Source: Bin87 sp965116785 (GTDB lineage: Bacteria; Chloroflexota; Dehalococcoidia; Lucifugimonadales; UBA3495). From it: a stretch of DNA of 64,000 bases. The stretch spans positions 3,968,001 to 4,032,000 of the forward strand of contig OZ220731.1 in the NCBI GenBank assembly GCA_965116785.1, read 5' to 3'. Positions 51,263-61,079 of the stretch are shown piece by piece (position 1 is the first letter of the stretch; each line of letters opens with the position of its first letter). The notes under the pieces are model-generated. The model was not told where the DNA came from and made no database searches. It worked only from the letters and a program-made list of their open reading frames with translations. A program made the position numbers and the translations under genes.

Positions 51263-53632
51263 ATGGATCGGAGTCGCGCACAACACGAGAGTGAGGCCCA
51301 AGCACTGCGCCAGTGCCTTTCGCGTCTCAGCGAGGCCAGCGTTCGCATCAACGAGAGCTTGCACGTCGAGACAGTGTTGCAGTATGTCGTGGACAGCGCC
51401 CGCATCCTCACCGGCGCCCGATACTCGGCGATCACCACGCCAGACGGCTCGGGCCAGCGCGAGGAGTTCATAACTTCCGGCATGACTGCCGAGGAGCGTC
51501 AGTGGATGCTGGACGCCCCGGAGGGCCCGGTTCTGTGGGAGTATGTCCAGTCACTGACCGAACCGCTGCGAGTGAGTGACTTCCAGAGCCACATCAGGGC
51601 CATGGGCATAACCGGCTTCGACCCGCCCGTGGCCGTGACCTCCATGATGGCAGCGTCGCTGCGCACACGGGGCGAGACGGTCGGCATCATCTACCTCACC
51701 AAGGGTGAAGGCGGCGATGAGTTCAGTGCCTATGACGAGGAAACGCTGGTGATGTTCGCCTCGCAGGCGGCGCTGGTCATCGCCAACGCCCGCCGGCACC
51801 GGGAGGAACAGCGGGCCAGGGCCGATTTGGAGACCCTCGTGAACACGGCTCCCGTGGGAGTCCTAGTGCTCAACGCCAAGACCGGGAACGTGGTGTCCAT
51901 CAACCGGGAGATGAGGAGGATCGCCGGCGACCTGCACGACCCCGAGGATTCTGCGGAGGATTTGCTTGGGCTGCTAACCCTGTGCCGGGCCGACGGGAGG
52001 GTGGTCTCTCTTCAGGAGTTTCCGCTGACGGACCTTCTTGGCATCGGGGAGACTGTGCGGGCTGAGGAAATCGTGTTGAGTGCACCCGATGGCCGGTCGA
52101 TTACCACGCTCCTGAACGCCACTCCCATCCTCTCTGAGGTGGGAGAGGTGGAGTCCTTCGTGATCACCTTCCAGGATCTCACTCCGCTGCACGACCTGGA
52201 GCGGCTGAGGGCTGAGTTCTTGGGGATGGTCAGCCATGAGCTCCGAACACCCCTGACGTCCATCAAGGGCTCGGTCGACACGCTGCTGGAGGATTGGAAC
52301 CGGCTGGACCCGGCGGAGATGCGCCAGTTCCACCGCATCATTCGGGACCAGACGGTCCGCATGCGGGACCTCATCAGCAACCTGCTGGACGTGGCCAGGA
52401 TAGAGACTGGGGCGCTGCCGGTGGACCCGATGCCAACCGAGGTTGCCGCCGTGGTGGAGGAGGCCAGGGCGCAGTTTCTTCGCGGTGGAACCGGGCATAA
52501 CCTGCGCATTGAGTTACAGGACGGCCTGCCCCTGGTGATGGCGGACCTGCGTCGCCTGGTCCAGGTTCTGGACAATCTGCTGTCCAACGCGGCCCGTCAC
52601 TCCCCCTCCGACGATCCCATCACCTTGAGCGCGCGGCAGGAGGGCGTCCACGTGGTCTTCTCTGTGGTCGACCGGGGCGCGGGTGTTCCGGCCGAGCGGT
52701 TGCCTGGCCTGTTCCAGAGACGCGCGAATCTGGGGGGCGAACCGGTTGTCCCGGGCACCGGTAATTCCGGCTCGGGGTTGGCCATCTGCAAGGGGATCGT
52801 GGAGGCCCACGGCGGGCGCATCTGGGCCGAGAGCGGCGGCGAGAGCTTGGGCGCCACGTTTACGTTCACAATGCCGGCGGTGGAGGACGTCAGGGGTGAG
52901 GAATCGGCGTCTCGGCCTGGCCGGCCGCAATCTGAGACCGGGCGGGGTCGCATCCTGGTGGTAGACGACGACCCTCAGACCCTGCGCTATGTCCGGGATA
53001 TTCTTTCCAGGGCCGGCTATGAGGCCGTCGTGACCGGAGAGCCGGACGATGCGATCCGTCTCCTTGATGCGCGGAGTCCCCGGCTGGTGCTGCTGGATTT
53101 GCTTTTTCCTGGCAGCGTGGACGGGATTGACCTGATGCGGGACATCCTGAAAAGAAAGGACGTGCCAATAATTTTCCTGTCGGCGTACGGGCAGGATGAG
53201 ATCATCGCTCGGGCCTTTGACAGTGGGGCCGCGGACTATCTGGTCAAGCCCTTTTCTCCCACGGAGTTGGCGGCTCGTATCAGGGCCGTCCTGCGCCGGC
53301 ATCAGGGTCCGGAGCGTGCGGAACCGTCGGAGCCCTTCACTGCGGGAGCCCTTCAGCTGGACTTCCGGCAGCATCGGGTAACACTGGCTGGGGACCAGGT
53401 CCGGCTCACACCCATGGAGTACCGGCTGCTGGCGGAGTTGGCGGCCCACGCCGGAGAGATCGCACCTCATGAACGTTTGCTGGAGCGGATCTGGGGGTTG
53501 TCCCATTCTGGAGACCTGCGGCCATTGCGAACCGTGGTCAAGAGCCTCCGGCGTAAACTGGGCGACAACGCCGCCAATCCGGTTTACATCTTCACCGAGC
53601 CCGGAGTCGGCTATCGTCTGGCCTGTCAATAA
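51263..53632 (+). CDS. One-piece sensor kinase, receiver and winged-helix regulator
   Basis: A complete two-component pathway sits in one 789-residue chain without membrane helices. The parts are a helical start (LSRLSEASVRINES), GAF (about 30-175), PAS-like (185-310), HisKA with the phospho-histidine in EFLGMVSHELRTPLTSIKGS (near 330), an HATPase (LVQVLDNLLSNAARHSP; GSGLAICKGIVEAHGGRIW), a receiver (ILVVDDDPQTLRYVRDIL; phospho-Asp in LVLLDLLFPG) and an OmpR-type winged helix (RLTPMEYRLLAELAAHAGEI to PGVGYRLACQ). It should sense a cytoplasmic signal and bind DNA itself. The nearest target is the divergent surface-protein gene. Confidence 0.9.
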   Translation: MDRSRAQHESEAQALRQCLSRLSEASVRINESLHVETVLQYVVDSARILTGARYSAITTPDGSGQREEFITSGMTAEERQWMLDAPEGPVLWEYVQSLTEPLRVSDFQSHIRAMGITGFDPPVAVTSMMAASLRTRGETVGIIYLTKGEGGDEFSAYDEETLVMFASQAALVIANARRHREEQRARADLETLVNTAPVGVLVLNAKTGNVVSINREMRRIAGDLHDPEDSAEDLLGLLTLCRADGRVVSLQEFPLTDLLGIGETVRAEEIVLSAPDGRSITTLLNATPILSEVGEVESFVITFQDLTPLHDLERLRAEFLGMVSHELRTPLTSIKGSVDTLLEDWNRLDPAEMRQFHRIIRDQTVRMRDLISNLLDVARIETGALPVDPMPTEVAAVVEEARAQFLRGGTGHNLRIELQDGLPLVMADLRRLVQVLDNLLSNAARHSPSDDPITLSARQEGVHVVFSVVDRGAGVPAERLPGLFQRRANLGGEPVVPGTGNSGSGLAICKGIVEAHGGRIWAESGGESLGATFTFTMPAVEDVRGEESASRPGRPQSETGRGRILVVDDDPQTLRYVRDILSRAGYEAVVTGEPDDAIRLLDARSPRLVLLDLLFPGSVDGIDLMRDILKRKDVPIIFLSAYGQDEIIARAFDSGAADYLVKPFSPTELAARIRAVLRRHQGPERAEPSEPFTAGALQLDFRQHRVTLAGDQVRLTPMEYRLLAELAAHAGEIAPHERLLERIWGLSHSGDLRPLRTVVKSLRRKLGDNAANPVYIFTEPGVGYRLACQ

Positions 53633-53699
53633 TCGTAGTCGTTAGGGCACGAAATCGCGAAAATGAGTTGTTTTCAGCAATTCTGTCCCGGTTAAGTTG

Positions 53700-54371
53700 G
53701 GAGGTGTCGTCAAAACAATGTGCGGGTGGTAAATTGCTGGAAACTGGGAGAGTGTGGAAGGTGGGTAGTATGGCCGCAGCGCACCGTCGCCACGACATGA
53801 CCGATGCAGTTTGGGAACGGCTGAGGCCGCATCTGGCTGAGGGAAAGGGTCAGCGGGGCCGCCCGGCTTACGACAACCGGCGGTTTATCGATGCCAGCTA
53901 CATCAAGGCCCATCCCCACAGCGCCGGCGCCACTGGCGGCAATCAGGGTATCGCCCGCACCAAAGGGGGCTGAACAGCAAGCTGCATCTGGCCGTGGACG
54001 CCCATGGTATGCCGGTGAGGATGATACTGACCGCGGGAACTGAGGCCGTCTGCTCACGGGCGCTGCCGCTGATTGAGGGCATCGAGGCTGAGTGCCTGCT
54101 GACGGACAAAGCCTATGACACCAATGAGATCATCGCGGCGGTCACGGAGTTGGGCATGGACCCGGTGATACCACCCAAGAGCAACCGGAAGGAGCAGCGG
54201 GAGTATGACTGGGCGCTGTACAAGCTGAGACACCTGGTGGAGAACGAGTTCCTGGAATTCAAGCAGTGGCGCGGGATAGCAACGCGCTACGCCAAGAGGG
54301 CAGCGTCATACCTGGCCGCCTGCAAACTCCGGGCGGCCATGATATGGACAAATTATTTTGACGACAGCCCC
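53700..54371 (+). mobile_element. IS5-like element with internal deletion
   Basis: The ends mirror each other: GGAGGTGTCGTCAAAACAAT on the left and ATTATTTTGACGACAGCCCC on the right. At 672 bases it is shorter than a complete IS5-group element. It abuts the IS630-like element that follows. Confidence 0.7.
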
Positions 54372-54374
54372 TAA
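53770..54374 (+). pseudogene. IS5-family transposase, internally deleted
   Basis: MTDAVWERLRPHLAEGKGQR and RPAYDNRRFIDA are followed at once by SYIKAHPHSAGATGG. In the family about 60 residues, including RTGAPWRDLP, separate those segments, so the middle is deleted. At AAAGGGGGCTGA the frame must move back one base to reach LNSKLHLAVDAHGMPVRMIL and the C-terminal part (ECLLTDKAYDTNEI, NEFLEFKQWRGIATRYAK). That slip could be a programmed frameshift, as in some IS5-group elements. Confidence 0.8.
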
Positions 54375-55623
54375 ACCAAAGCCAAGGTGGGATGTGCCGA
54401 GGCATAGGGTAGATTGGGGGCCAGTTGGGTTAGTTTGTCTCGTGAGTTGCGCGGGGTTGATGATGGGCGTGAGGGATATGGACCGGTCTCTGGAACAGCG
54501 GCGGATGGGAGTCAAGGACTGGCAGCGGCGGATGATTCTGGCGCCGACGCCCCGTGAGCGGGAGCGATGGTACGCCATCCTGATGCTCGCCCAAGGCTCG
54601 ACGGCAGTTGCCACCGCCGAGGCGCTGGAGCGGGACCCCCACACCATCGGACGATGGGCATCGGCCTTCGGCGCGGGCGGGCCGGCAGCCCTGATATTTG
54701 AGCAGACCGGTGGTTCCCCCCGCCCTTGATGCGGCGCAACAAGCGGAGTTGAAAGGGGCGGTGCAGGAACTGCCCGCAGCAGCAGGCATCGAATTGGCCA
54801 ACTGGTATTGGAAAGGGGTCCGACATTTTTGGTCTGGGAGCGCTTCGGCTTGAGGCTGTGCCGTAGCAGTTGTCTGAACTACCTGCATCGGTTGGGGTTC
54901 ACGTTCAAGCGTCCCCAGAAGCGCTTGGTCAAGGGGAACCAGGCCAAGCGGGAGGCCTCGTGGTTGAGTATGCTGCCCTGGGGGAGGAAGCCCAAAGTGT
55001 CGGAGCGAAGCTGTTCTTCGTCGACGAGGCTCACTTCCGAGCGGAGGCGGAACTACGGGGCAAGTGGGTGCTGAAGGGAGCGGCGGCCCTGGTGGACTCG
55101 ACCAGTCCTCGGCATGGGGGAAGGCCAGCTATTATTCGGCGGTGTGCCTGGAGACGAGCGAGGTGGAATGGATGGAACTAGAGGGCAACAGCGACTCGGG
55201 AACCTCGGTTGCCTTCCTTACGCAACTGCCTTCCTGACGCAACTGAAGGAAAAACACCCTGGATCGCTGCGGGTCATCTCGGACAACGCGCCCGCACACC
55301 GCGGCGAGGCGCTGCAGGAGTACCTCAGCACGCCCGGTCTTGGGCTGAGGCTGGTGAATCTGCCGGGCTACAGCCCGGACTACAACGCTGACGAAGCGAT
55401 CTGGGCCTGGGCTCGTGCGGAGGCGACCGGAAACCAGTGTCTGGGAACCAGGACGGCGGTGCAGGAAAAGGTCGGAAACTTCCTCGCCGGGCTGAGCAAC
55501 CGGAAAGACGAGGTGAAGCGGCGTTGCCGAACCACCCTGCAATCAAGGGCCGAAAAGCTACTGCGGAATCCCCAACCCGATTCCCACCAATCCACAAATG
55601 CACATCCCACCTTGGCTTGGGTT
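54374..55623 (+). mobile_element. IS630-like element flanked by TA
   Basis: AACCAAAGCCAAGGTGGGATGTGC on the left and the same sequence with one change, inverted, on the right, flanked by TA on both sides. This fits IS630/Tc1-mariner-type insertion. The interior gene is broken. Confidence 0.82.
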
Positions 55624-55626
55624 TAG
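54460..55626 (+). pseudogene. IS630-like transposase, several frameshifts
   Basis: The order of motifs is right but spread over three frames: MILAPTPRERERWYAILMLA with a helix-turn-helix (VATAEALERDPHTIGRWASA), then LNYLHRLGFTFKRPQKRLVK, AKLFFVDEAHFRAEAELRGK and SLRVISDNAPAHRGEALQEY, and SPDYNADEAIWAWARAEATG at the C-terminus, which carries the final acidic residue. Frame changes lie near 54727, 54830, 54960 and 55110. Its C-terminal half is matched by the fragment at 61083-61317. Confidence 0.8.
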
Positions 55627-55960
55627 GGACGGGGAGTTGCGACGACGGAGTGTCCTGGTGACGGGACCCCTTGGGTCCAGGTCGGCCTTGGGGCGGGCGC
55701 GTGTGGTGCGCAGGTCGGGTAGGTCGGGGGGGCCTGGGGTGGTCGTTGTGGCCGGGGGCGCAGCACTTCCGGGCGCAGATCAGGTCGAGGCGGTCGTGGG
55801 GAATCAGCAGTCTGTGGAGAAGGTTTCCGACCTGGTCGAGTTCCTGCTGGTGGCGTCGGTTGACGGGGTTGAGCATGAGCCAGAAGGTTTGCTGGAACTG
55901 GGTGGCCCAGCGCTGGCGGCACGAGAGCGCAGGGAGTTGGTGTGTCCGCGTTTGGCGGTC
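55627..55960 (-). pseudogene. Uncharacterised Pro/His-rich gene fragment cut by the IS630-like element
   Basis: The minus strand reads RWATQFQQTFWLMLNPVNRR, then HQQELDQVGNLLHRLLIPHD and LICARKCCAPGHNDHP before reaching the IS end at 55623. The first 60 residues look like real coding sequence. No family is recognised, and no start codon is certain. Confidence 0.35.
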
Positions 55961-56345
55961 AGGAAGCCACGGAGTTTTGGAACCGCGGTGCTACGGAGCC
56001 TGAGATCCGTGGCTTCTTGACATTTGACGCCAGTTCCGACAACAGGCTGTGCTCCGTGGGCGTCAGAGCTATCTGGTGTCCAGCCAGGGTCGCGCTCCGC
56101 CGGGCGTGATCGACCACCAGGTCTCCAACGACGTAGGGCTCCGCCAAGGCCGACTGGGCCTGTCGCCTCAGAGCAGATCCGATCCGTGCCGTCAGTTCGG
56201 CGGCGGCAAATGGCTTTACCACGTAGTCGATGGCTCCCATTTCCAGCGCCCTGGCGATGGTCTCCTCGCGTCCGTAGGCGGACAGGAAGATCACCGGAAC
56301 GTCGAAAGCTCTCTGGATCTCCCCCATCAGCTCGATGCCGTCTCT
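55959..56345 (-). pseudogene. Response-regulator fragment (receiver end plus start of winged helix)
   Basis: GIELMGEIQRAFDVPVIFLS, then ARALEMGAIDYVVKPFAAAE and the start of an OmpR-type output domain (ALTPTEHSLLSELASN) match the C-terminal third of the hybrid protein at 51263. The front, with the kinase and phospho-Asp, is missing, and the winged helix stops early. It runs straight into a surface-protein fragment at its 5' side, so both were joined by deletion. A 11-bp inverted repeat (GAAGCCACGGA, 55963-56016) overlaps its end. Confidence 0.75.
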
Positions 56346-56560
56346 GCGCTCGACAGCTTGCGGCCGTCGTCGGTGCAGATCGCGCCGCTCGCATTGCAGT
56401 CGGTCGTCTCGGGGGCGGCTCGATGATCACCGAGACGTTCGCCGAGTCGGGGCCGACCGTGATGGTGCACGCCTGGTTCTTGCCCTGTTCCTTGCGCTGG
56501 GCCCGCTTCACGCCACCACCGGTGACGTCGAACGCATGGTCGCGGAGCGTCCTGTCCCCT
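56340..56560 (-). pseudogene. Surface-protein C-terminal domain fragment
   Basis: TLRDHAFDVTGGGVKRAQRK, then a one-base slip in a C5 run, then ETTDCNASGAICTDDGRKLS. This is the SHDG/C-A-IC beta-domain found at the ends of both large surface proteins. It is the remains of a third such gene, lying directly downstream of the 1250-residue protein. Confidence 0.65.
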
Positions 56561-56600
56561 GCCTGGACGCCTGCTGGTCATGGGGCGGGTCCCGGCGTCG

Positions 56601-59600
56601 CTACTCCCCTAGCCCGGGGACGGTGAGCTCCAGCGGGGTGGAGAGCTTCCGCTCGTCCTGGGTGCAGATGGCGCCCGTTGCGCTGCAGCTGGTGGTCTTG
56701 GGCAGCCCGATGACCACATCGCCGTCCCCGCTGGGGGTTGCGGTGACGGTCCAGCTCTTGTTCCGCTCGTCGCTGTCTGGGTGCTTCCTCTGGGCCTTGT
56801 CCACGGTCCCGCCGGATATGGTGAGCGCGTGGTCCCGGAGGGTCTCGTAGCTGAAGTCGTCCTTGAGGTCCTCCGAGAAGTGGATCTCGAAGGTGAAGCT
56901 GGCGGAGCCGTCGTGGCTCTGGGCCTCGTTCCCGATTCTCGCGGTGAGTGTGGGCTTGACGGTGAAGGATACGGTGATCGTCTCGAGCGCGGTGCCGTCC
57001 AGGTTCTCCTCCGGGTAGGCGGTGGCGGTTATGGTGTAGTCTCCCGGGGGCAGCACCCTCCCGGTGGGATTGGTGCCGTCGTCCCCGTACAGTGAGTAGG
57101 GTGGGATATTCTCGGTCTGGGTGTGGCCGGCCGGTCCCGAGAGGACGATTCCCACCGAGCCTGGGGCGTCGTCGCCGCTGGCGGCCTGGACGGTGACGGC
57201 GTAGCTGCCCTTGGCCGGGTCGTCCAAGATGAAGGTCTTGCCCTCGGTGATGGCCCCGGCGCCGGTGTTAGTGTTGGCGTTGATGAGCGTGAAGCCGGTC
57301 AGGGTGGCGGCGTTCTCACTGTCCGCGCCGTTCCCGTTCTCCTGCGGGCTATCCTCGTCGCCGTCCCGGTTGGTGATGGTGCCCGTGGCGGTCGCGTCGC
57401 CCAGGGTCGCGTTCTGCGGGTTCGACAGCGTGACGGTGAACGTCTCGTCGTCCTCATCGTTGCTGTCCTCGGTGGTGCTGACCGTTACGGTCTTCGCCGT
57501 GGTCCCGGCGCTGAAGCTGAGTGTGCCGGAGGTGTCGGAGAAGTCGCTCCCATCGGTGGCCGTGCCGCTCGAGGTCGCGTACTCGACGCTGACGTCGACG
57601 GTGGTCGCCTCCGACAGGGTGAGGGTGAACGCGATGCCGTCGCCCTCCTCGCCCTCGGCGTCGGCGATGCTGACGCTGGGCACGACGACCTCCGCTTCGT
57701 CGTTGCGGATGGTGCCCTTCGCGAGCTTGCGCCCGAGGTCTCCCACCGTGGGGCTGTACAGCTCCAGGTGGAACGTCTCGCCGTCGTCCTCGACGCTGTC
57801 GTCGATGATCGGTACCGAGACCGTCTTCTCGGTCTCGTTCGCCATGAACCCCAGGGTGTTATCGACGTGGGTGTAGTCGCTTCCCGGTGTCGCGGTGTCC
57901 CCGGGTCTCGTCGTGGTGCGGTACCCCACGCCGGTCACGTTGCCCACCGCGTCCGGCCGAGTCAGCGTCACCGTGAAGTCGATCGTGCCGTCGTCTTCGT
58001 TGCCTACTGCGTCCTGCACGTCGAAACGCATGTCGAGGATGCGGACCAGCCCCGTTGCGTCCTGCAGGACGGCGTCGCCTGCCAGTCCCCCTTCGGGCGC
58101 TTCGAGCGTCACGGTGAACGTCTCGACGTCCTCTCCCTCGTCGTCGTCGATGATGTCGATGAGAATCAACTTTTCCGTGTCGTCGGGATCGAACGTCACC
58201 TGGCTCGTGGCCGCGCTGTAGTCGCTGCCGGCCACTGCAGTTCCGTCCGCCGTCGCGTAGTTGACGGTCACCGGCACGTCCAGCGCTGGTTCGAGCAAGA
58301 CCTGCAGCGTGGCTTGATCCACGGACCCTTCGAGCATCCTCGCATCCGAGATGCTGATCAACGCGCCGACCTCGTCGTCGCGGATCGTGCCCGTGCCGGT
58401 CGCGTCGTCGATCTCGGCACCGACCGGCTCGAACAGCTCGAGCAGCAACGTCTCGGTCGACTCGATCGTCTCGTCGTCGAGCACGCGCACCTGCACGCTC
58501 TTCGACCCCTCGCTGCTTCCGAAGCGCAGCGTCCCGGACTTGACGTAGTAGTCCTCGTTCGCCGTCGCCGTCTGTGCCTTCGTGCGGTAGCGCACGCTGA
58601 TCGGCTTCGTGCCGCGGTGCAACGTGCCCACCGTGAAGGTCAGGTGCTCGTCGGTGCCTTCCTCCGCCTCGGCGGCCGAGACCCAGAACTCGGGACCGGT
58701 CCCGTCGCGGATCGTCCCGGTGGCCCTCGTGCTGCTGAACCTGGCGTCGCCGCCCGCGATGTTCGACAGCACCATCTCGAACGTCTCGTGGTCGTCGTTC
58801 ACCGAGTCATTCCGCAGCGGTACTTCGATGACCCCCTTGTGGCTCCCGGCGCGGATGGTCAGCGTGCCGCTCGTCGCATCGAAGTCCTGGCCCGCCACAG
58901 CGGTCCCGTCGACCGTCCGGTAGTCGACCGTCACGTTCTCGTCTTCAGGTGGGTCCAGGTAGACGTCGAACTGGACCGTATCCCCCTCTTGGCCGGTCAC
59001 CCCGCGGATGCCCAGCCGGGGCTTCCGCTCGTCGGTGTCCGTGATGACGAGGTCGACCGCGTGCGGGTCGCCGAGGAGGAAGGAGTCCTTCTGGTGCTCG
59101 GTCTTCGGTTGCTGCACGTAGAAGGTCACCGGGAATTCGCTGTCCTCGTCGTCGTTGTCGACGATCGCGTACGTCACCGACTTCGACGTCTCTCCGGTCC
59201 CGAACGTCAGCGTGCGGTCGCTGCTGTCCACCAATCGTCCGTTCGGGTCGTTGGTGGTCACGACCACGTCGACGGGCGTGCCCAGCCCGTGGGGGTTCAG
59301 CGTGACCGTGACCTCCGCGGGCCGCCCGCTCTCCTCCGACGTCCTGCCGGGCTTGACGCCGATCGTCGCCGACGGCCTCACGTCGTCGTCGAAGACCGTG
59401 AACTCGTCGCTGGCGACGACGTGGCCGAGGACGATCGCCTCGAGCGTGCGCGTCACCGGCACGTCGTAGTGCGGTGTTCCGCTGCCGGCGGTCAGCGTGG
59501 TAGTGCCCCGGTCGCCGCCCGCCGCAATCGAGATGTCCCCTCCGAGCAACTCCCCTGTCAGGGGCTGGCCTCCCCATTCCAGCGCGATCGTCGTGTCGTC

Positions 59601-60353
59601 GGCTGCCGTGGTGTGCTGCTCGTACCTGAACGTGGCCGTCACCGTGGTGCCGCCGCGGGTGATGCTGTGGACGTTGTGGTTGGCCTCGTCGTTCTCTTCG
59701 AAGGAGAGGCGGCCCCTCGGCAGTTCCACTTTGGTGGTGATCCTGAGTTGCACCTCTTCTCCCGAGGACCACGACAGGCCCGAGTCCAACCATCGATACG
59801 CGCCAAAGCAGCTCGGCTCCGGGACGTCCTCATCATCCAGCTGCAGGCTCTGCAGCTCCGAAAAGGGCAACGTCGTTTCGGTGCCCACGTGCAGCTCCAG
59901 ACGCGGCGAGACCTGCGCCGGGTGGTGGAGGCACCTGTCCAGAGTGAACCAAAGGAACTCGAACACCAAATGACCGCTGTCGAGGGCGAGCGTATTGATT
60001 ATGTACGGAACGTCCCCATCCGTGAACGTTTTGGTGTCGGGGCTGAACGTGCCGGCGTTGTCGGCCTGGAAGCCGGTGAAATCGTCGTTCCCTACAGAGA
60101 AATCTGCCACCGTCAGAGTGGCCGCCCAGAGTTCGATCTCCGCCGTCCGGGCGCTGGCGGTGGGCGCCGCCAGCGCCGCGAGCAGCACCAGCACGAGAAC
60201 TGCAGCGAGACGAACGCCGCCAGCGCGGGTACGCGCACCGACATCAGCCGCGTCCCGGCGCACCGGAGCCCGCGGAGTGCGGTCCTTCGGCTGGTTCTCT
60301 TGGCGGGGATCGGAGCGTCGCGGTCGCCTATGTTGCTGCTTACGGCTCGTCAT
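56601..60353 (-). CDS. Very large surface protein with five Calx-beta repeats
   Basis: About 1250 residues. A basic start and signal helix (LAAVLVLVLLAALAAPTASA) lead to an N-terminal domain with EIELWAATLTVADFSVGNDD. From about 350 to 960 there are five Calx-beta repeats, each with YxTxxGTAxAGxDYxxxxGTLxF and DDxxxExxExFxVxL. A further beta-domain (about 980-1120) is followed by the SHDG/C-A-IC domain (ASFTFEIHFSEDLKDDFSYE; CSATGAICTQDERKLS). It is strongly acidic, hinting at calcium-dependent adhesion or matrix. I start at the ATG at 60353; the frame opens at 60404. It is divergent from a kinase-gene remnant. Confidence 0.82.
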   Translation of the reverse strand: MTSRKQQHRRPRRSDPRQENQPKDRTPRAPVRRDAADVGARTRAGGVRLAAVLVLVLLAALAAPTASARTAEIELWAATLTVADFSVGNDDFTGFQADNAGTFSPDTKTFTDGDVPYIINTLALDSGHLVFEFLWFTLDRCLHHPAQVSPRLELHVGTETTLPFSELQSLQLDDEDVPEPSCFGAYRWLDSGLSWSSGEEVQLRITTKVELPRGRLSFEENDEANHNVHSITRGGTTVTATFRYEQHTTAADDTTIALEWGGQPLTGELLGGDISIAAGGDRGTTTLTAGSGTPHYDVPVTRTLEAIVLGHVVASDEFTVFDDDVRPSATIGVKPGRTSEESGRPAEVTVTLNPHGLGTPVDVVVTTNDPNGRLVDSSDRTLTFGTGETSKSVTYAIVDNDDEDSEFPVTFYVQQPKTEHQKDSFLLGDPHAVDLVITDTDERKPRLGIRGVTGQEGDTVQFDVYLDPPEDENVTVDYRTVDGTAVAGQDFDATSGTLTIRAGSHKGVIEVPLRNDSVNDDHETFEMVLSNIAGGDARFSSTRATGTIRDGTGPEFWVSAAEAEEGTDEHLTFTVGTLHRGTKPISVRYRTKAQTATANEDYYVKSGTLRFGSSEGSKSVQVRVLDDETIESTETLLLELFEPVGAEIDDATGTGTIRDDEVGALISISDARMLEGSVDQATLQVLLEPALDVPVTVNYATADGTAVAGSDYSAATSQVTFDPDDTEKLILIDIIDDDEGEDVETFTVTLEAPEGGLAGDAVLQDATGLVRILDMRFDVQDAVGNEDDGTIDFTVTLTRPDAVGNVTGVGYRTTTRPGDTATPGSDYTHVDNTLGFMANETEKTVSVPIIDDSVEDDGETFHLELYSPTVGDLGRKLAKGTIRNDEAEVVVPSVSIADAEGEEGDGIAFTLTLSEATTVDVSVEYATSSGTATDGSDFSDTSGTLSFSAGTTAKTVTVSTTEDSNDEDDETFTVTLSNPQNATLGDATATGTITNRDGDEDSPQENGNGADSENAATLTGFTLINANTNTGAGAITEGKTFILDDPAKGSYAVTVQAASGDDAPGSVGIVLSGPAGHTQTENIPPYSLYGDDGTNPTGRVLPPGDYTITATAYPEENLDGTALETITVSFTVKPTLTARIGNEAQSHDGSASFTFEIHFSEDLKDDFSYETLRDHALTISGGTVDKAQRKHPDSDERNKSWTVTATPSGDGDVVIGLPKTTSCSATGAICTQDERKLSTPLELTVPGLGE

Positions 60354-60573
60354 GCCGGGTTCCCTCTGTCGATTGGGTGTGGATGTCCATCCGATTGCGG
60401 CCAAGTAAATGCGATCCGGCCGGATGCCGGACGCGGCCAGCTTGTAGTGTAGGCATTCCGGAATGAGAAACGAGTGAGAATATCGCCAAACTTACGTGTA
60501 ATACTATGAGGCGCAAGCCGCTTCCGGTATAACTCCGGCATCGAGGCCGTCTTGGTGACAGCCTTGAGGTGCA

Positions 60574-61000
60574 ATGATGGAGCTTGGCCTGAAGCAGCCC
60601 GACGGCGACAGCCGTGCCCTGCTCCACCGGCTCTCTCAGCTCAGCGAGGCCAGCCTTCGCATCAACGAGCCCCTGGAGGATGTCAGGGTTGAGCGGACCG
60701 GCTTCGAGTACAGCGCGTTGGTCAACCAGATACTGGACGGGAGGTTGACAATCCGCGTCCCTGAGGGTGTGGCCAATTCCACCCACGACGACCAGGAAAG
60801 CACCGCCGCGACCTTGCGTATCAACGTGGAGCCGCCTCCGGCCCAGGCGCCCAGCGGGTCGGAGATCTGGTCAGCCGAGATGACCGTGGGGGACTATTCG
60901 GTCGGCGCCCGACGGTTACATCAACCCGGACCTGACCCAGTGGAACACGGAGGACACGATCGGCAGCCTCTCCGACGGCGATGCCGCCACCGAGGAATGA
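60574..61000 (+). pseudogene. Sensor-kinase N-terminus fused to surface-protein fragment
   Basis: The first 32 residues (LLHRLSQLSEASLRINEPLE) match the helical start of the kinase at 51263. From about residue 37 the text changes to surface-protein type: LTIRVPEGVANSTHDDQEST, then EIWSAEMTVGDYSVGA, similar to the N-terminal domain of the neighbouring large protein. A one-base shift near 60905 continues as DGYINPDLTQWNTEDTIGS to a TGA at 60998. The gene is therefore a chimera in decay. It is divergent from the large surface-protein gene just as the intact kinase is from its own neighbour. Confidence 0.7.
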
Positions 61001-61079
61001 ACTCCACACCGAAGAGGAAGGATTGCCCCAAGGGACTGGGTTACACGAATGGGCGTTTCTTATCCTCCCCGAACCGAGC

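Noticed and set aside
57123..60452. A 1109-codon open frame on the plus strand opposite the large Calx-beta gene
   Set aside because: It is the antisense shadow of a high-GC repeat protein: the minus strand has a signal peptide and recognisable Calx-beta repeats, the plus strand only Val/Gly/Arg-rich text.
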